Part shown: positions 8,702 to 17,247 of the stretch, piece by piece
Numbering within the stretch: the stretch's first letter is position 1
Layout: the number at the start of each line of letters is the position of its first letter
NCBI GenBank assembly: GCA_947175605.1
Contig: CAMWNH010000010.1
Location: 1 to 42,615 of the forward strand
Length of the DNA stretch: 42,615 nucleotides
Source: an uncultured Porphyromonadaceae bacterium
GTDB lineage: Bacteria > Bacteroidota > Bacteroidia > Bacteroidales > Muribaculaceae
Direction: 5' to 3'
Made by a program: the position numbers and the translations under genes
The notes under the pieces: model-generated
The model's database searches: none
The model's input: only the letters and a program-made list of their open reading frames with translations
What the model was told of the DNA's origin: nothing

Positions 8702-9454
8702 TTACACAATATGAAACAATTCCCGCAGCAGATTTGTGCACTCCTCCATGGATTTTAATTCAATATCCGCCCCTGCCTCGAGTAGAGCGCCGTGCGGGAT
8801 CGGGCCCGTGTTCACCCCGATTGTGAATGCCCCGGATTCCGAGGCGCTGCGAACGCCCAGCGGCGCATTGTCCACGGCTACTACGGCTTCCGGGACTATT
8901 CCGGCGCCGGCTTTCTCCCGCCCTTTTATGAAAGGCTCCGGATCGGGTTTGCCGTGCGAGACATCGGCTGCCGTTACGCGCCGTCCGGATGGAAAAGCTT
9001 CGGGAAACTCGGCGTCGAGGCGCTTCAGCAGCGAACTCTGGCCCGAGCCCGTTACGAGCACGGAGGGAATCCCTTCTGTCCGGCAGAGGTCGAGCGCTTC
9101 CCTCGCGCCGGCCATGGTGTCCACGGGCGGCATCTTGCGGAAGAGTTCCGATTTGCGGGCATAGAGCTTTTCTATTTCCTCTGTACTTGCCTCCCGCCCG
9201 TAAGTGCGCCGGAATAGAATGTTGATGGTCGAAGCGCCTGTGCGGCCCTCGTAAGCGAAAAACTCCTCCTCGCTGGCCGGTATGCCGTTTTCGTCGCACA
9301 TGCGCTTCCATGCCGCGGCGTGTCCGGGCATGGAGTTGAACAGCACTCCGTCCATATCGAACAGCACGGCTCGTGGAGGCTGCGGAAGCTTTCCCGTGCG
9401 CCTGCGGTAGCGCTCGATGGCCTCGGCTATAGTGTGTTTGTCAGGCTCAGTCAT
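8702..9454 (-). CDS. HAD-superfamily phosphatase (beta-phosphoglucomutase-like subfamily)
   Basis: A 250-aa HAD hydrolase. The catalytic motif I FDMDGVLFNSMP (nucleophile D33, acid/base D35), motif II SVLVTGSGQ, motif III lysine in HGKPDPEPF, and motif IV VVAVDNAPLG are all present, with a helical cap of the C1 type between I and II. This pattern fits phosphoglycolate phosphatase or beta-phosphoglucomutase-like enzymes; the exact phosphate ester is unknown. An N-terminal extension of about 28 residues precedes motif I. It overlaps the AsmA-like gene by ATGA (9451-9454) and precedes aroB. Confidence 0.9.
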   Translation of the reverse strand: MTEPDKHTIAEAIERYRRRTGKLPQPPRAVLFDMDGVLFNSMPGHAAAWKRMCDENGIPASEEEFFAYEGRTGASTINILFRRTYGREASTEEIEKLYARKSELFRKMPPVDTMAGAREALDLCRTEGIPSVLVTGSGQSSLLKRLDAEFPEAFPSGRRVTAADVSHGKPDPEPFIKGREKAGAGIVPEAVVAVDNAPLGVRSASESGAFTIGVNTGPIPHGALLEAGADIELKSMEECTNLLRELFHIV

Positions 9455-12400
9455 TCCTTTTCGAGTTTCAGTTTCTTACTTGTCACAGCTTCGCCCGTGG
9501 GAGGTGTTTTGTCCTTGCGGCGCGATTTCTTGTCGGAGGCTTTTCCGGTCTTCGTGCTCTGTGTCGCACCGGCGTTCAGCTGTGCTTTTGCTTCGATTTC
9601 CTCTTGTGTGAGTGTGGATTCGAGCATGCCCTCGCGCATGAGGGCCAGAGAGTCGGATGCCGACAGCTCGGGCTCGGTCTCGAGTTCGGCAGACATGCTG
9701 CGGCGTGCCGGAGAGGATCCGGTATTGATCCGTGCGAAGCGACTGGCGCTCACGCCCCTGCGGAATATATTCTGGATCTGTGAAATCAGGTTCACGCGTG
9801 CCGTGTCCACAATGGCAACACTGGCTGCCGGAGCGTCCGACTTGAATCTTGCGCCTCCGAACCGCACCTTGTACTTGTCAGGATTGCCCTTGATCGTGAT
9901 GCCGAACTTGAAGGGGATGGGCGACTTGAGCACGGCGATATGGTAGTCGAAGTTCATGTTCAGGTCGTTGTAGCCCTGCACGCCAAGGCGGTAGCGGTCG
10001 ATGTCCAGCATGAAAGGATAGATCTGCAGCACATCGTCCGAAACGGTCAGTTCCACATCCAGATGCTTGATGATGTTCGAATTCTTGTCCTTGAAGCCGA
10101 GCCACTTGCCTATGGTGCGATAGGTCTTGGAGTCGATGAACTGAAGCGAATCGCCCTGCAGGCGCACGGCGGCATCCAGCGTCGGGAGCACGAGATTCAT
10201 GGCCGAGTCGATGTCGCAGGTGGCTGCAATATCGGCGGAGATGATTCCTCCGAAATCGCGCATCAGCGGCATTATCGAGTCGATGGTGGGCACGAGGTTC
10301 AGGAAGCGGCGGATGTCGAAGCGATTGGCGTCAAGACCGAATCCGAATTTCATATTGTCCGGCGAGGGAGCGCTGTAAAGGGCATCCAGCGTAAGCGAAC
10401 CTATGTCCGACGTACAGCGCAGGTCGTGCAGATTCACGGCGCCGTTGTAGAGCAGTATGTCGCCCTTCAGATCGCTCATGTTGAGGTCGGAGTAGAAGAT
10501 CGAGTCGGCCACCACGTGCAGCTGTCCGTCGATGTTGGTGGGCAGGAGGAGCGGTCCTGAGCTTGTAGTGTCCGCCAGGGCGTCGAATTTGCGGTCCATC
10601 TCATCCTCTGAGCCCTCAAGATCGTCAAGCCCGAAGTGTATGGCTCTTCCATGTCGGGCTCGCTCGGTGTAGGCCGCTCCGGCAAATGTAGCCGCGGCCA
10701 GCTCGTTGATGTCGATTTTCCGGCTCACGACCTCGAAATTGGCCTTCAGCGCACTGGTGTAACCTGCGGAGGTGAAGCCGCGTCGGATGTTGGATATTAT
10801 TCCGTTTAAGGTCAGGTCGCTGCGTCCTCCTCTATAACGTAGATTCGTCACGACGATAGAGTCCGTGGTGAAGGCTATGTCCACATTGGATATGCGGTTG
10901 CGCAGGGGGAAGGCCGGCGTGTACAGGCGGGCTTTGCGCGTGGAGATGCGGCCATTGATGCGCCAGCGCGTGAGGAATTCGCGCAGTGCGCTGGTCGTGC
11001 CCCATTCTAAGGTCTGTCGGTCGCCGTCGACAAGCTCAGTATGCACGCGGTGATGCACCTTCTCGCCCGGGCGATGCTTACGCTTGGCGATTGCCAGCGC
11101 GAGCACCGAATCTGCCGACAGCTCCGGATGCTCCTTCGCAAGCTTGCGGAGTTTGCGCGCGTGTTTCTCCTCGGCCGTGCGCGAATGCACTTTGTGTGCC
11201 TCGACCTTTATCGTAGGCTCGAGCAGCATAACGCGTGCCGCCGGAGCTCCCGCAGCGATGCGTCCGGCCTTCACGTCCAGCGAGTACTGGGCCTGTCGGC
11301 TGCGGTTCTTGTATCGGCTGATTCCCACGTGGCCTTCGAGATTCCGCAGGCGCATGCCCGCCGAGTCGCTCACGGAAGTAACGTTGAAGCGCCCGAGCTT
11401 GAGCATGCCGCCCAGGGGCACCACGGTCGTTGAATCCAGAGTGGCCATGGAGCGCGTATTCTCCACACCCATCCCCAGCGAGAGCGCTCCGAGAGCTATG
11501 TCCACACCACCGGAAAGAATGTTGGCCGTGTCCACGCGCAGCGACGCGGCCAGCGAGCGTGCCGATATGCTGTCGGCGCGCCGTATCTGCACGTCCGATC
11601 CGAAGCGCAGGGCCGCATTGCCCACGCTGGCCATCAGATTGGTGTCGTTACGCAGGTAGTAGAGATCCTTGGCGTCGATGCGCCCCTTCACGTCGAGACG
11701 GTGTATGTTCTCCTGCGCGAACATGCTCATGCTGCCGTCGAGATCCACATCGGCGTCCACCGTGCCGGCAATGTATCCGTTGGCCATGTCGGCCACTATC
11801 GCCGGCAGGAGTTCGAGCCGTGTCTTGATCTTGACACAGGTGCTGAATGCCGGGTCGGTTTGCAGGCCGTCCACGCGTCCCCGGACTTCGATCGTCGTAG
11901 CCGGGCCCGAGGCCTCGAAATTGCGGATTTCCACGGATGCCGAATCGAGGTCGTTGCCGCCGAGCCGCACGCCCAGGTCCAGAGCCACGCGCCGGAGCTG
12001 CATCTTCCCGTAGTCGAGAGTTGTGAGGGGCACGGCAATGTCCACGACAGCTGCGGGAATGGAGTCCACGGCCGGCACGAAGGGCCGCGTAAGGCGTGCC
12101 GAAAGCGATATGGTGGCCGGCGTGTGTAGGCTTCCGAGACGGTATTGATCGCGCATCTCCTCGGGCACGAACTGCAAGAGCGAATCCACCGGCACGGGAT
12201 CGAGCGCGATGTCAGCCGAGCGCACGGACATCACATCGCTGAAGTCCACCTCGGTCGATACCCTCGCTGCGAGGAAAGCCCCCCTGACACTGAGGGATTC
12301 AAGCGCTACGAGGGCCGGTGTAGATGGGTCCCAGCGCACCTTACCATCGGCTCCGAACGTGATGTTTTCAAGATTTATCATCGCTCCGGCCAGTGGCGAA

Positions 12401-13044
12401 TGGATATTGCCGTCGATTTTTATCCGGTATGCAGGCGCTTCCGTGCCGTCCAGGCCGGCATCGCTGAGCAGCAATACCGTCGCCCCCGTGGAGTCCACGG
12501 CATTGTAGTAGCGAATCGCGCGGGCATCCTCGAGCCGGAAATGATCGATGCTGAATGGAGGGATGTCAAGGGCCGTCTCTGTCGTGTCCTGCGGAGCGGC
12601 TCCGAGCAGATCGTAATTATAGAGCGAATCGGAGGCGATGACCAGATTCACGGCCGGGCCCTTGAGAAGCACGTCTGACAGGGCGATCTCCCCTTTGCGC
12701 AGCAGCCGGTCAAGGCCTATGGAGCCCGAAAAATGGTCGAAGGTCAGCAGCGTGTCGGCATATTCCGGCAGCGTGGCCCGTTCCTCGGGCGTGAGGACGG
12801 TGAAAGCGCGCGAAACGACCGTGGCGGAATCCACGCTCACCCGCAGCACGGGGAAGCCCGGCTCGAACGCGAGAGCCACACGCCCCAGCGAAACGTCCGC
12901 GGCCAGATACTTATTGGCCAGATGTTGGGCGATGGGTGTGAGTTTATCGGGGGTCAGGATCTTAACGGCACAGACCAGTGCGCCTGCCGCTGCGAGGCAG
13001 AGAGCCATGAGGGTCCAGAGGACAACTTTGACGGCTGTTTTCAT
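9451..13044 (-). CDS. Giant AsmA-like inner-membrane/periplasmic protein
   Basis: A 1197-aa protein with one N-terminal membrane anchor (about residues 6-30) and a long periplasmic part dominated by beta-rich repeats, matching AsmA-family architecture (AsmA, TamB, YhdP relatives). The C-terminal part (IDRYRLGVQGYNDLNMNFDYH, then SPIPFKFGITIKG) is typical of the AsmA-like C-terminal region in Bacteroidota. Such proteins are thought to bridge the periplasm and carry phospholipid or affect outer-membrane assembly. The last about 50 residues are Lys/Arg-rich and low in complexity (KTGKASDKKSRRKDK). Both ends overlap neighbours by 4 nt (DUF5715 upstream, HAD downstream). Confidence 0.88.
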   Translation of the reverse strand: MKTAVKVVLWTLMALCLAAAGALVCAVKILTPDKLTPIAQHLANKYLAADVSLGRVALAFEPGFPVLRVSVDSATVVSRAFTVLTPEERATLPEYADTLLTFDHFSGSIGLDRLLRKGEIALSDVLLKGPAVNLVIASDSLYNYDLLGAAPQDTTETALDIPPFSIDHFRLEDARAIRYYNAVDSTGATVLLLSDAGLDGTEAPAYRIKIDGNIHSPLAGAMINLENITFGADGKVRWDPSTPALVALESLSVRGAFLAARVSTEVDFSDVMSVRSADIALDPVPVDSLLQFVPEEMRDQYRLGSLHTPATISLSARLTRPFVPAVDSIPAAVVDIAVPLTTLDYGKMQLRRVALDLGVRLGGNDLDSASVEIRNFEASGPATTIEVRGRVDGLQTDPAFSTCVKIKTRLELLPAIVADMANGYIAGTVDADVDLDGSMSMFAQENIHRLDVKGRIDAKDLYYLRNDTNLMASVGNAALRFGSDVQIRRADSISARSLAASLRVDTANILSGGVDIALGALSLGMGVENTRSMATLDSTTVVPLGGMLKLGRFNVTSVSDSAGMRLRNLEGHVGISRYKNRSRQAQYSLDVKAGRIAAGAPAARVMLLEPTIKVEAHKVHSRTAEEKHARKLRKLAKEHPELSADSVLALAIAKRKHRPGEKVHHRVHTELVDGDRQTLEWGTTSALREFLTRWRINGRISTRKARLYTPAFPLRNRISNVDIAFTTDSIVVTNLRYRGGRSDLTLNGIISNIRRGFTSAGYTSALKANFEVVSRKIDINELAAATFAGAAYTERARHGRAIHFGLDDLEGSEDEMDRKFDALADTTSSGPLLLPTNIDGQLHVVADSIFYSDLNMSDLKGDILLYNGAVNLHDLRCTSDIGSLTLDALYSAPSPDNMKFGFGLDANRFDIRRFLNLVPTIDSIMPLMRDFGGIISADIAATCDIDSAMNLVLPTLDAAVRLQGDSLQFIDSKTYRTIGKWLGFKDKNSNIIKHLDVELTVSDDVLQIYPFMLDIDRYRLGVQGYNDLNMNFDYHIAVLKSPIPFKFGITIKGNPDKYKVRFGGARFKSDAPAASVAIVDTARVNLISQIQNIFRRGVSASRFARINTGSSPARRSMSAELETEPELSASDSLALMREGMLESTLTQEEIEAKAQLNAGATQSTKTGKASDKKSRRKDKTPPTGEAVTSKKLKLEKE

Positions 13045-13784
13045 TCTTTATCGGATTGAGGACGGACGGTGATGTGGAAGCATGCCTGGCGACGTTCGTG
13101 TTTCACGTAGCAGCGCCCCTCGTCGCGGAGGTCGCGCACCACGCAGGCCAGAAGGTTCTTGAGGTCTTCGAAGGTACGCCGCGTGGCCGTGGAATCATCG
13201 CAGATGAATTTGCTGTAGCTTATGTCGAAGGTCGTGGCGAACTGATGTGCAGAACTGTCCGAGGCATTGCGGTTCACGCGCCGCAGACGCCCCAGAGTGT
13301 GCGGTGTGCGCAGCACGCTCGTCACCTTGGGCCGGTACGCGCCGCCCCCGCGAGCCTCGAGCGAGTCGGCGAACCGCGCGCCGATTTCTTGCAGTAGCTG
13401 CGCAGCCTCGGGTACGAGATAGGGGTAGGAATGCGACAGCGGCGCCAGATAGTATTCCCGGCACGAGCCAATGCGCACGAGGCCACGCCCCTCAGTCCAG
13501 GCCGAGCGGAGGTCGCCCACAGGGTGAATGCCCAGCTCGCGGGCAGCCCGCAGATGGAGATAGTTGCTGTCGTTGAACATGCGGCCTATGCTGCCCAGAC
13601 CGGGGAAACGCATGCGCGCGCAGCCCCCGTCGGGCGCCGAGTCCAGATGGTTATCCCATTGATTCTCGGGCTGTTCGAGGATCGGCGGCAGCGTGGCCAT
13701 GATTTCCGGCACTCCCTTTCCGCATGCGCCGGGAAGCACACACAGCAGAGCCGTGATGACTAATGCAATTAAAATGCGTCTCAT
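13041..13784 (-). CDS. DUF5715-family lipoprotein, M15-like fold
   Basis: A 247-aa predicted lipoprotein: MRRILIALVITALLCVLPGAC gives a lipobox with Cys21. The middle carries SSAHQFATTFDIS, which resembles the SxHxxGxAxD zinc motif of M15 D,D-/L,D-peptidases, and a later ACFHITV supplies a second histidine, so a peptidoglycan-peptidase-like fold is inferred; the glycines of the classic motif are replaced. I believe the family is DUF5715. The frame is open to 13814, but the -7 promoter box at 13792-13799 sits inside that extension, so ATG 13784 is preferred. It is coupled to the AsmA-like gene by an ATGA overlap. Confidence 0.75.
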   Translation of the reverse strand: MRRILIALVITALLCVLPGACGKGVPEIMATLPPILEQPENQWDNHLDSAPDGGCARMRFPGLGSIGRMFNDSNYLHLRAARELGIHPVGDLRSAWTEGRGLVRIGSCREYYLAPLSHSYPYLVPEAAQLLQEIGARFADSLEARGGGAYRPKVTSVLRTPHTLGRLRRVNRNASDSSAHQFATTFDISYSKFICDDSTATRRTFEDLKNLLACVVRDLRDEGRCYVKHERRQACFHITVRPQSDKE

Positions 13785-13791
13785 AAACCTC

Positions 13792-13799
13792 CAAAGATA
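13792..13799 (-). promoter_or_regulatory. -7 element TATCTTTG for the DUF5715 gene
   Basis: CAAAGATA on the plus strand is TATCTTTG on the minus strand, a full match to TAnnTTTG. It lies only 8 nt upstream of the ATG at 13784, which predicts a leaderless or nearly leaderless transcript, and it abuts the ald terminator. Confidence 0.5.
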
Positions 13800-13800
13800 C

Positions 13801-13832
13801 AAAAATCCCCGCACCTACGCAATAGGTGCGGG
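13801..13832 (-). terminator. Intrinsic terminator of ald
   Basis: CCCGCACCTA (13808-13817) pairs perfectly with TAGGTGCGGG (13823-13832) around a 5-nt loop; read on the minus strand it is followed by ATTTTT. A second hairpin (about 13845-13869, CCGTCCCGG pairing with CCGGGACGG) lies between it and the ald stop codon. Confidence 0.88.
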
Positions 13833-13883
13833 AAAAATACCTGTCCGTCCCGGGCGAAAGCCGGGACGGGATGTTGATGTAGC

Positions 13884-14990
13884 TTAGTACTCTACCTTTG
13901 CCAGCGGGAGATCCCAGGCTTCGGCCACAGCGGGGTACACAACCTTGCCGTCCACGATGTTCAGGCCCTCGGCCAGACCCTTGTTTTCCTTGCAGGCCTT
14001 CTGCCAGCCCTTGTCGGCCAGCTGGATGGCATAGGGCAGGGTGGCGTTGGTGAGTGCAAGCGTCGACGTACAGGGCACGGCGCCGGGGATATTGGCAACG
14101 GCATAATGTACGATACCATCCACGGTGTAGACCGGATCTGCGTGGGTCGTGGGATGCGATGTCTCGAAGCAGCCGCCCTGGTCGATGGCAACGTCTACCA
14201 TCACCGTGCCCGGACGCATGAGCGCGAGCATGTCGGCTGTCACAAGGTGCGGAGCCTTCGCGCCGGGGATAAGCACCGAACCTATCACGAGGTCCGTCGT
14301 GGGCAGCTCCTGTTCGATATTGTGGCGCGACGAGTAGAGCGTGCGCACGTTTGCGGGCATCGTTTCGGCCACGTGGCGCAAGGTGGGCAGCGAGATGTCC
14401 GTGATGGTTACGTCCGCACCGAGGCCTGCGGCCATCAGTGCCGCATTGCGGCCCACGACCCCCGCGCCGAGGATGAGCACGCGTGCGGGTTTCACGCCCG
14501 GCACGCCGCCGAGCAGTATGCCGCGGCCGCCCTGCGGCTTCTCAAGGAAGCGCGCGCCTTCCTGAACGGACATGCGCCCGGCCACCTCGCTCATGGGTAT
14601 CAGCAGGGGCAGACCTCCCTGCGGACCGATGACGGTCTCGTAGGCAATGCACACGGCGCCCGAGGCAATCATGGCTTCGGTGAGCGCGCGGTCCGAGGCG
14701 AAATGGAAGTAGGTGAAGAGCAACTGACCCTTGCGCACGAGCGGATATTCCGAGGCGATCGGCTCCTTGACCTTTACGATCATCTCGGCCGTGGCGTAAA
14801 CTTCCTCTATGGTCGGAAGGATTTTTGCGCCTGCGCGCGTGTAGTCTTCGTCGGAGAAGCCCGAGCCGTTGCCGGCCGTGTGCTGTACGTAGACGGTGTG
14901 TCCTTTGCGGACGAGTTCGCTCACGCCTGACGGGGTCATGGCCACGCGATTCTCATTGTTTTTGATTTCTTTAGGTACGCCAATAATCAT
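13884..14990 (-). CDS. ald: Alanine dehydrogenase
   Basis: A 368-aa NAD-dependent alanine dehydrogenase (L-alanine to pyruvate plus ammonia and the reverse). Key residues known in the family fall at the expected positions: R15 (NENRVAM), K75 (VKVKEP), H96 (YFHFAS). The Rossmann motif is VLILGAGVVGRNAA, and the C-terminal AVANIPGAVPCTSTLALTNATL is characteristic. Length is normal. It is monocistronic: a strong double-hairpin terminator follows, and upstream is a 422-nt divergent region shared with the sigma factor gene. Confidence 0.96.
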   Translation of the reverse strand: MIIGVPKEIKNNENRVAMTPSGVSELVRKGHTVYVQHTAGNGSGFSDEDYTRAGAKILPTIEEVYATAEMIVKVKEPIASEYPLVRKGQLLFTYFHFASDRALTEAMIASGAVCIAYETVIGPQGGLPLLIPMSEVAGRMSVQEGARFLEKPQGGRGILLGGVPGVKPARVLILGAGVVGRNAALMAAGLGADVTITDISLPTLRHVAETMPANVRTLYSSRHNIEQELPTTDLVIGSVLIPGAKAPHLVTADMLALMRPGTVMVDVAIDQGGCFETSHPTTHADPVYTVDGIVHYAVANIPGAVPCTSTLALTNATLPYAIQLADKGWQKACKENKGLAEGLNIVDGKVVYPAVAEAWDLPLAKVEY

Positions 14991-15066
14991 AGAGCGGGAC
15001 CCAAGGGGTGTTAGAAGTGGATAGATTTAGGGTTAGTTTTTCATGGTGCTCTTGTTCGAGCCGCCC

Positions 15067-15097
15067 TAAAGTTACGCAAAAAAGCTGTAAATACAAG
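15067..15097 (-). promoter_or_regulatory. Promoter of ald
   Basis: On the minus strand CTTG (15094-15097), a 19-nt spacer and TAACTTTA (15067-15074) give a near match to TTTG-N19-TAnnTTTG, with one mismatch in each box. It leaves a leader of about 70 nt before the ald ATG. Confidence 0.45.
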
Positions 15098-15170
15098 CGC
15101 AGCGGCCAAAAAATGATGAAAATCACATGCGAAAATGTTCACGAAATGTGGTTGCAAAAGACGCGCAAAG

Positions 15171-15240
15171 CTGTTACAAACGTGTAACAGATTTATAAAT
15201 TTTGAAACATGTAACAATGCTGTAACAATTTGTTGCAACA
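15171..15240. repeat. TGTAACA box array
   Basis: CTGTTACA (15171-15178) and TGTAACAG (15183-15190) form a perfect 8-bp palindrome around AACG. Two further direct TGTAACA copies start at 15210 and 15221, and TGTTGCAACA (15231-15240) is itself a 10-bp palindrome. The array lies between the divergent ald and sigma-factor promoters and looks like a set of binding sites for a dimeric regulator. Confidence 0.5.
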
Positions 15241-15316
15241 ATACTATGTTGATATTAAGATAGTTGCGAATAAAATCCAAGAAAATTTCAAAATTAACAT
15301 TTGTTAGCACTAAAAA

Positions 15317-15348
15317 CTTGCGCACGGCTGATATTGGCAGTAATTTTG
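15317..15348 (+). promoter_or_regulatory. Promoter of the ECF sigma factor gene
   Basis: CTTG (15317-15320), a 20-nt spacer, then TAATTTTG (15341-15348), a full match to the TAnnTTTG -7 element with one mismatch in the -33 element. The leader to the ATG at 15413 is about 57 nt. Confidence 0.65.
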
Positions 15349-15412
15349 AGCGTCGAACAACAAAAGACGACACAAAATTAAACTTAGAAATCTTCCCAAA
15401 AAACTTACAATT

Positions 15413-15916
15413 ATGGCAAGCGCGAAATTCCAATCTAACCTCATGGGTCTTCAGTCGAACCTCCTGAACTTTGCTTACATGCTCACGTCTAACCGCGACG
15501 ACGCATACGATCTTCTGCAGGATACAACCCTTAAGGCTCTGGACAATGAAGAGAAATACACAGAGGGCACGAACCTCAAGGGTTGGCTCTTTACAATAAT
15601 GCGTAATATCTTCATCAACAACTATCGCCGTATCTCGCGTGCCGCTACGATTGTCGATACTACCGATAACCAGTATCTTATCAACCTCCCCGCTGAATCC
15701 GCCACCGAAAGTCCCGAAGGCACTTATACCGCCAACGAAATCACCGAAGCCATCAATGCACTCTCCGAAGACTATCGCAAGCCCTTCTCGATGCACGTCG
15801 CAGGCTATAAGTACGAAGAGATTGCCGAAGAAATGAGCCTTCCCCTCGGAACAGTCAAGAGCCGCATCTTCTCGGCCCGCAAGCGCCTCCAGGAGCGTTT
15901 CGCCGACTACCGCTGA
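15413..15916 (+). CDS. ECF-type RNA polymerase sigma factor
   Basis: A 167-aa sigma-70 family protein of the ECF group. Region 2 is LLNFAYMLTSNRDDAYDLLQDTTLKAL (aa 17-43, quoted in part: SNRDDAYDLLQDT), with the LKGWLFTIMRNIFINNYRR segment following; region 4 is the HTH in YKYEEIAEEMSLPLGTVKSRIF near the C-terminus. No anti-sigma factor gene is adjacent: the gene stands alone between the divergent ald and a terminator at 16005. It therefore looks like a constitutively available or transcriptionally controlled Bacteroidota ECF sigma rather than one held by a linked membrane anti-sigma. Target promoters unknown. Confidence 0.93.
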   Translation: MASAKFQSNLMGLQSNLLNFAYMLTSNRDDAYDLLQDTTLKALDNEEKYTEGTNLKGWLFTIMRNIFINNYRRISRAATIVDTTDNQYLINLPAESATESPEGTYTANEITEAINALSEDYRKPFSMHVAGYKYEEIAEEMSLPLGTVKSRIFSARKRLQERFADYR

Positions 15917-16004
15917 TCTGACTCCCGGCGATAAGCCCGCATACGGCCCACCGACGGAAAAGCGTTCGCAAAGTTTTTTTGGAAGAAGCCATGAATCGAT
16001 AAAG

Positions 16005-16037
16005 ATGCCTCTGCCCGGAAGGGTGGGGGCATTTTCT
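16005..16037 (+). terminator. Intrinsic terminator after the sigma factor gene
   Basis: ATGCCTCTGCCC (16005-16016) pairs with GGGTGGGGGCAT (16021-16032) over 12 bp including three G-U pairs, capped by a GGAA tetraloop and followed by TTTCTT. Confidence 0.8.
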
Positions 16038-16067
16038 TGCATATGTCATGGGAAATACGTAAATTTG
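16036..16067 (+). promoter_or_regulatory. Promoter of the manC-argS operon
   Basis: CTTG (16036-16039), a 20-nt spacer and TAAATTTG (16060-16067, full TAnnTTTG match) lie right behind the sigma-gene terminator and about 43 nt before the manC start. Confidence 0.65.
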
Positions 16068-16109
16068 TGGGACAAACATTCCCCTGAAAACTAACTTGCT
16101 TATAGGAAT

Positions 16110-17201
16110 ATGGAAATGAGCAGTCACAGATATTGCGTGATAATGTGCGGCGGCATAGGCAGCCGCTTCTGGCCTTATTCGCGCGAGGCACGCCCAAAAC
16201 AGTTCATTGACTTCCTCGGCACGGGCCGTACACTCCTGCAGATGAGCTACGACCGTGTGCGCACCATGTTGCCTGCCGAGAATGTGATAATTGTCACAAA
16301 CAGCCGCTATCGCGATCTGGTGAAGGAACAGTTGCCCGAGCTGCACGACGACCAGATTTTGTGCGAGCCCGCACGACGCAACACCGCCCCATGCATCGCC
16401 TGGGCCGCATGGCACATCGCCGCTCGCGATCCCGAGGCATCCATGATCGTCGCCTCCAGCGACCATGTCATCACCCGCGAAGCCGAATTCGAGCGTGCCA
16501 TACGTGCGGGATTCGATTTTGTTGAGACTCGCGATGCCCTCCTCACCCTGGGCATCGAGCCCACGCGTCCCGAAACCGGATATGGCTACATCCAGGTGGG
16601 CGAGCACGTGGAAGGCGAGATAAGCCGCGTGAAGACATTCACCGAAAAGCCCGATCTCGAGCTGGCCAAGGTCTTTCTCTCCACGGGCGAATTCTTCTGG
16701 AATTCCGGAATTTTCCTCTGGAGCGCCGCAAGCATCCGCAAGGCCCTCCGCGACATGGCTCCCGATATTGCCGCCACATTCGATAGCGCCGATGCATCCG
16801 TTTATCTCGACGCTGCGCGCGAACGCGAGTTCATCGCCTCCGTCTTCCCCGGCTGCCTCAGCATCTCCATTGACTTCGCCGTCATGGAGAAGGCCCCCAA
16901 CGTATATGTCGAGACCGTACATTTCGGTTGGAGCGACCTGGGCACATGGAGCGCCCTCTACGACATGTCGCCCAAGAACGCCGATGCCAACGTCACGCAG
17001 AACTGCCGCGTCCTGGCCTACAATTCGCGCGGAAATGTGTTTGCCGTGCGCGGAGAGAAATTGATTGTCGTCGACGGCCTCGAGGATTATATCGTGGCCG
17101 ATGCCGACGATGTTCTGCTCATTTGCCCCAAGAGCCGCGAGCAGAAAATCAAGCAGATGGTCAACGACGCCAAAGTCAAGTTCGGCGATAAATTCCTCTA
17201 A
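16110..17201 (+). CDS. manC: Mannose-1-phosphate guanylyltransferase
   Basis: A 363-aa GDP-mannose pyrophosphorylase that forms GDP-mannose from GTP and mannose-1-phosphate for surface glycans and GDP-fucose. Signature elements: MCGGIGSRFWPYSREARPKQF (the GGxGxRxWPxSR...PKQF nucleotide-binding motif), VASSDHVI, TFTEKPDLE, FFWNSGIFLW. Only the guanylyltransferase part is present; there is no fused phosphomannose isomerase domain. Two ATGs lie 6 nt apart (16110, 16116). It has a well-formed promoter and is followed 46 nt later by argS, with no terminator between. Confidence 0.95.
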   Translation: MEMSSHRYCVIMCGGIGSRFWPYSREARPKQFIDFLGTGRTLLQMSYDRVRTMLPAENVIIVTNSRYRDLVKEQLPELHDDQILCEPARRNTAPCIAWAAWHIAARDPEASMIVASSDHVITREAEFERAIRAGFDFVETRDALLTLGIEPTRPETGYGYIQVGEHVEGEISRVKTFTEKPDLELAKVFLSTGEFFWNSGIFLWSAASIRKALRDMAPDIAATFDSADASVYLDAAREREFIASVFPGCLSISIDFAVMEKAPNVYVETVHFGWSDLGTWSALYDMSPKNADANVTQNCRVLAYNSRGNVFAVRGEKLIVVDGLEDYIVADADDVLLICPKSREQKIKQMVNDAKVKFGDKFL

Positions 17202-17247
17202 ACTCCGGAAAAAAGATTCTAAAGTAAAAAAGATAAAGATAGAAAAG

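Larger units (their letters stand above)
14991..15412. other. Divergent intergenic region between ald and the ECF sigma gene
   Basis: This 422-nt AT-rich stretch contains no convincing ORF in keeping with its neighbours. It holds a minus-strand promoter for ald, a TGTAACA box array in the middle (15171-15240), and a plus-strand promoter for the sigma factor. A long minus-strand frame crossing it (to 16042) is antisense to the sigma gene and is not believed. Confidence 0.6.

Noticed and set aside
15041-16042. Long minus-strand open frame (333 codons) across the ald-sigma gap and sigma gene
   Set aside because: It is antisense to a clear ECF sigma factor and runs through AT-rich promoter DNA; its product has no domain-like pattern.
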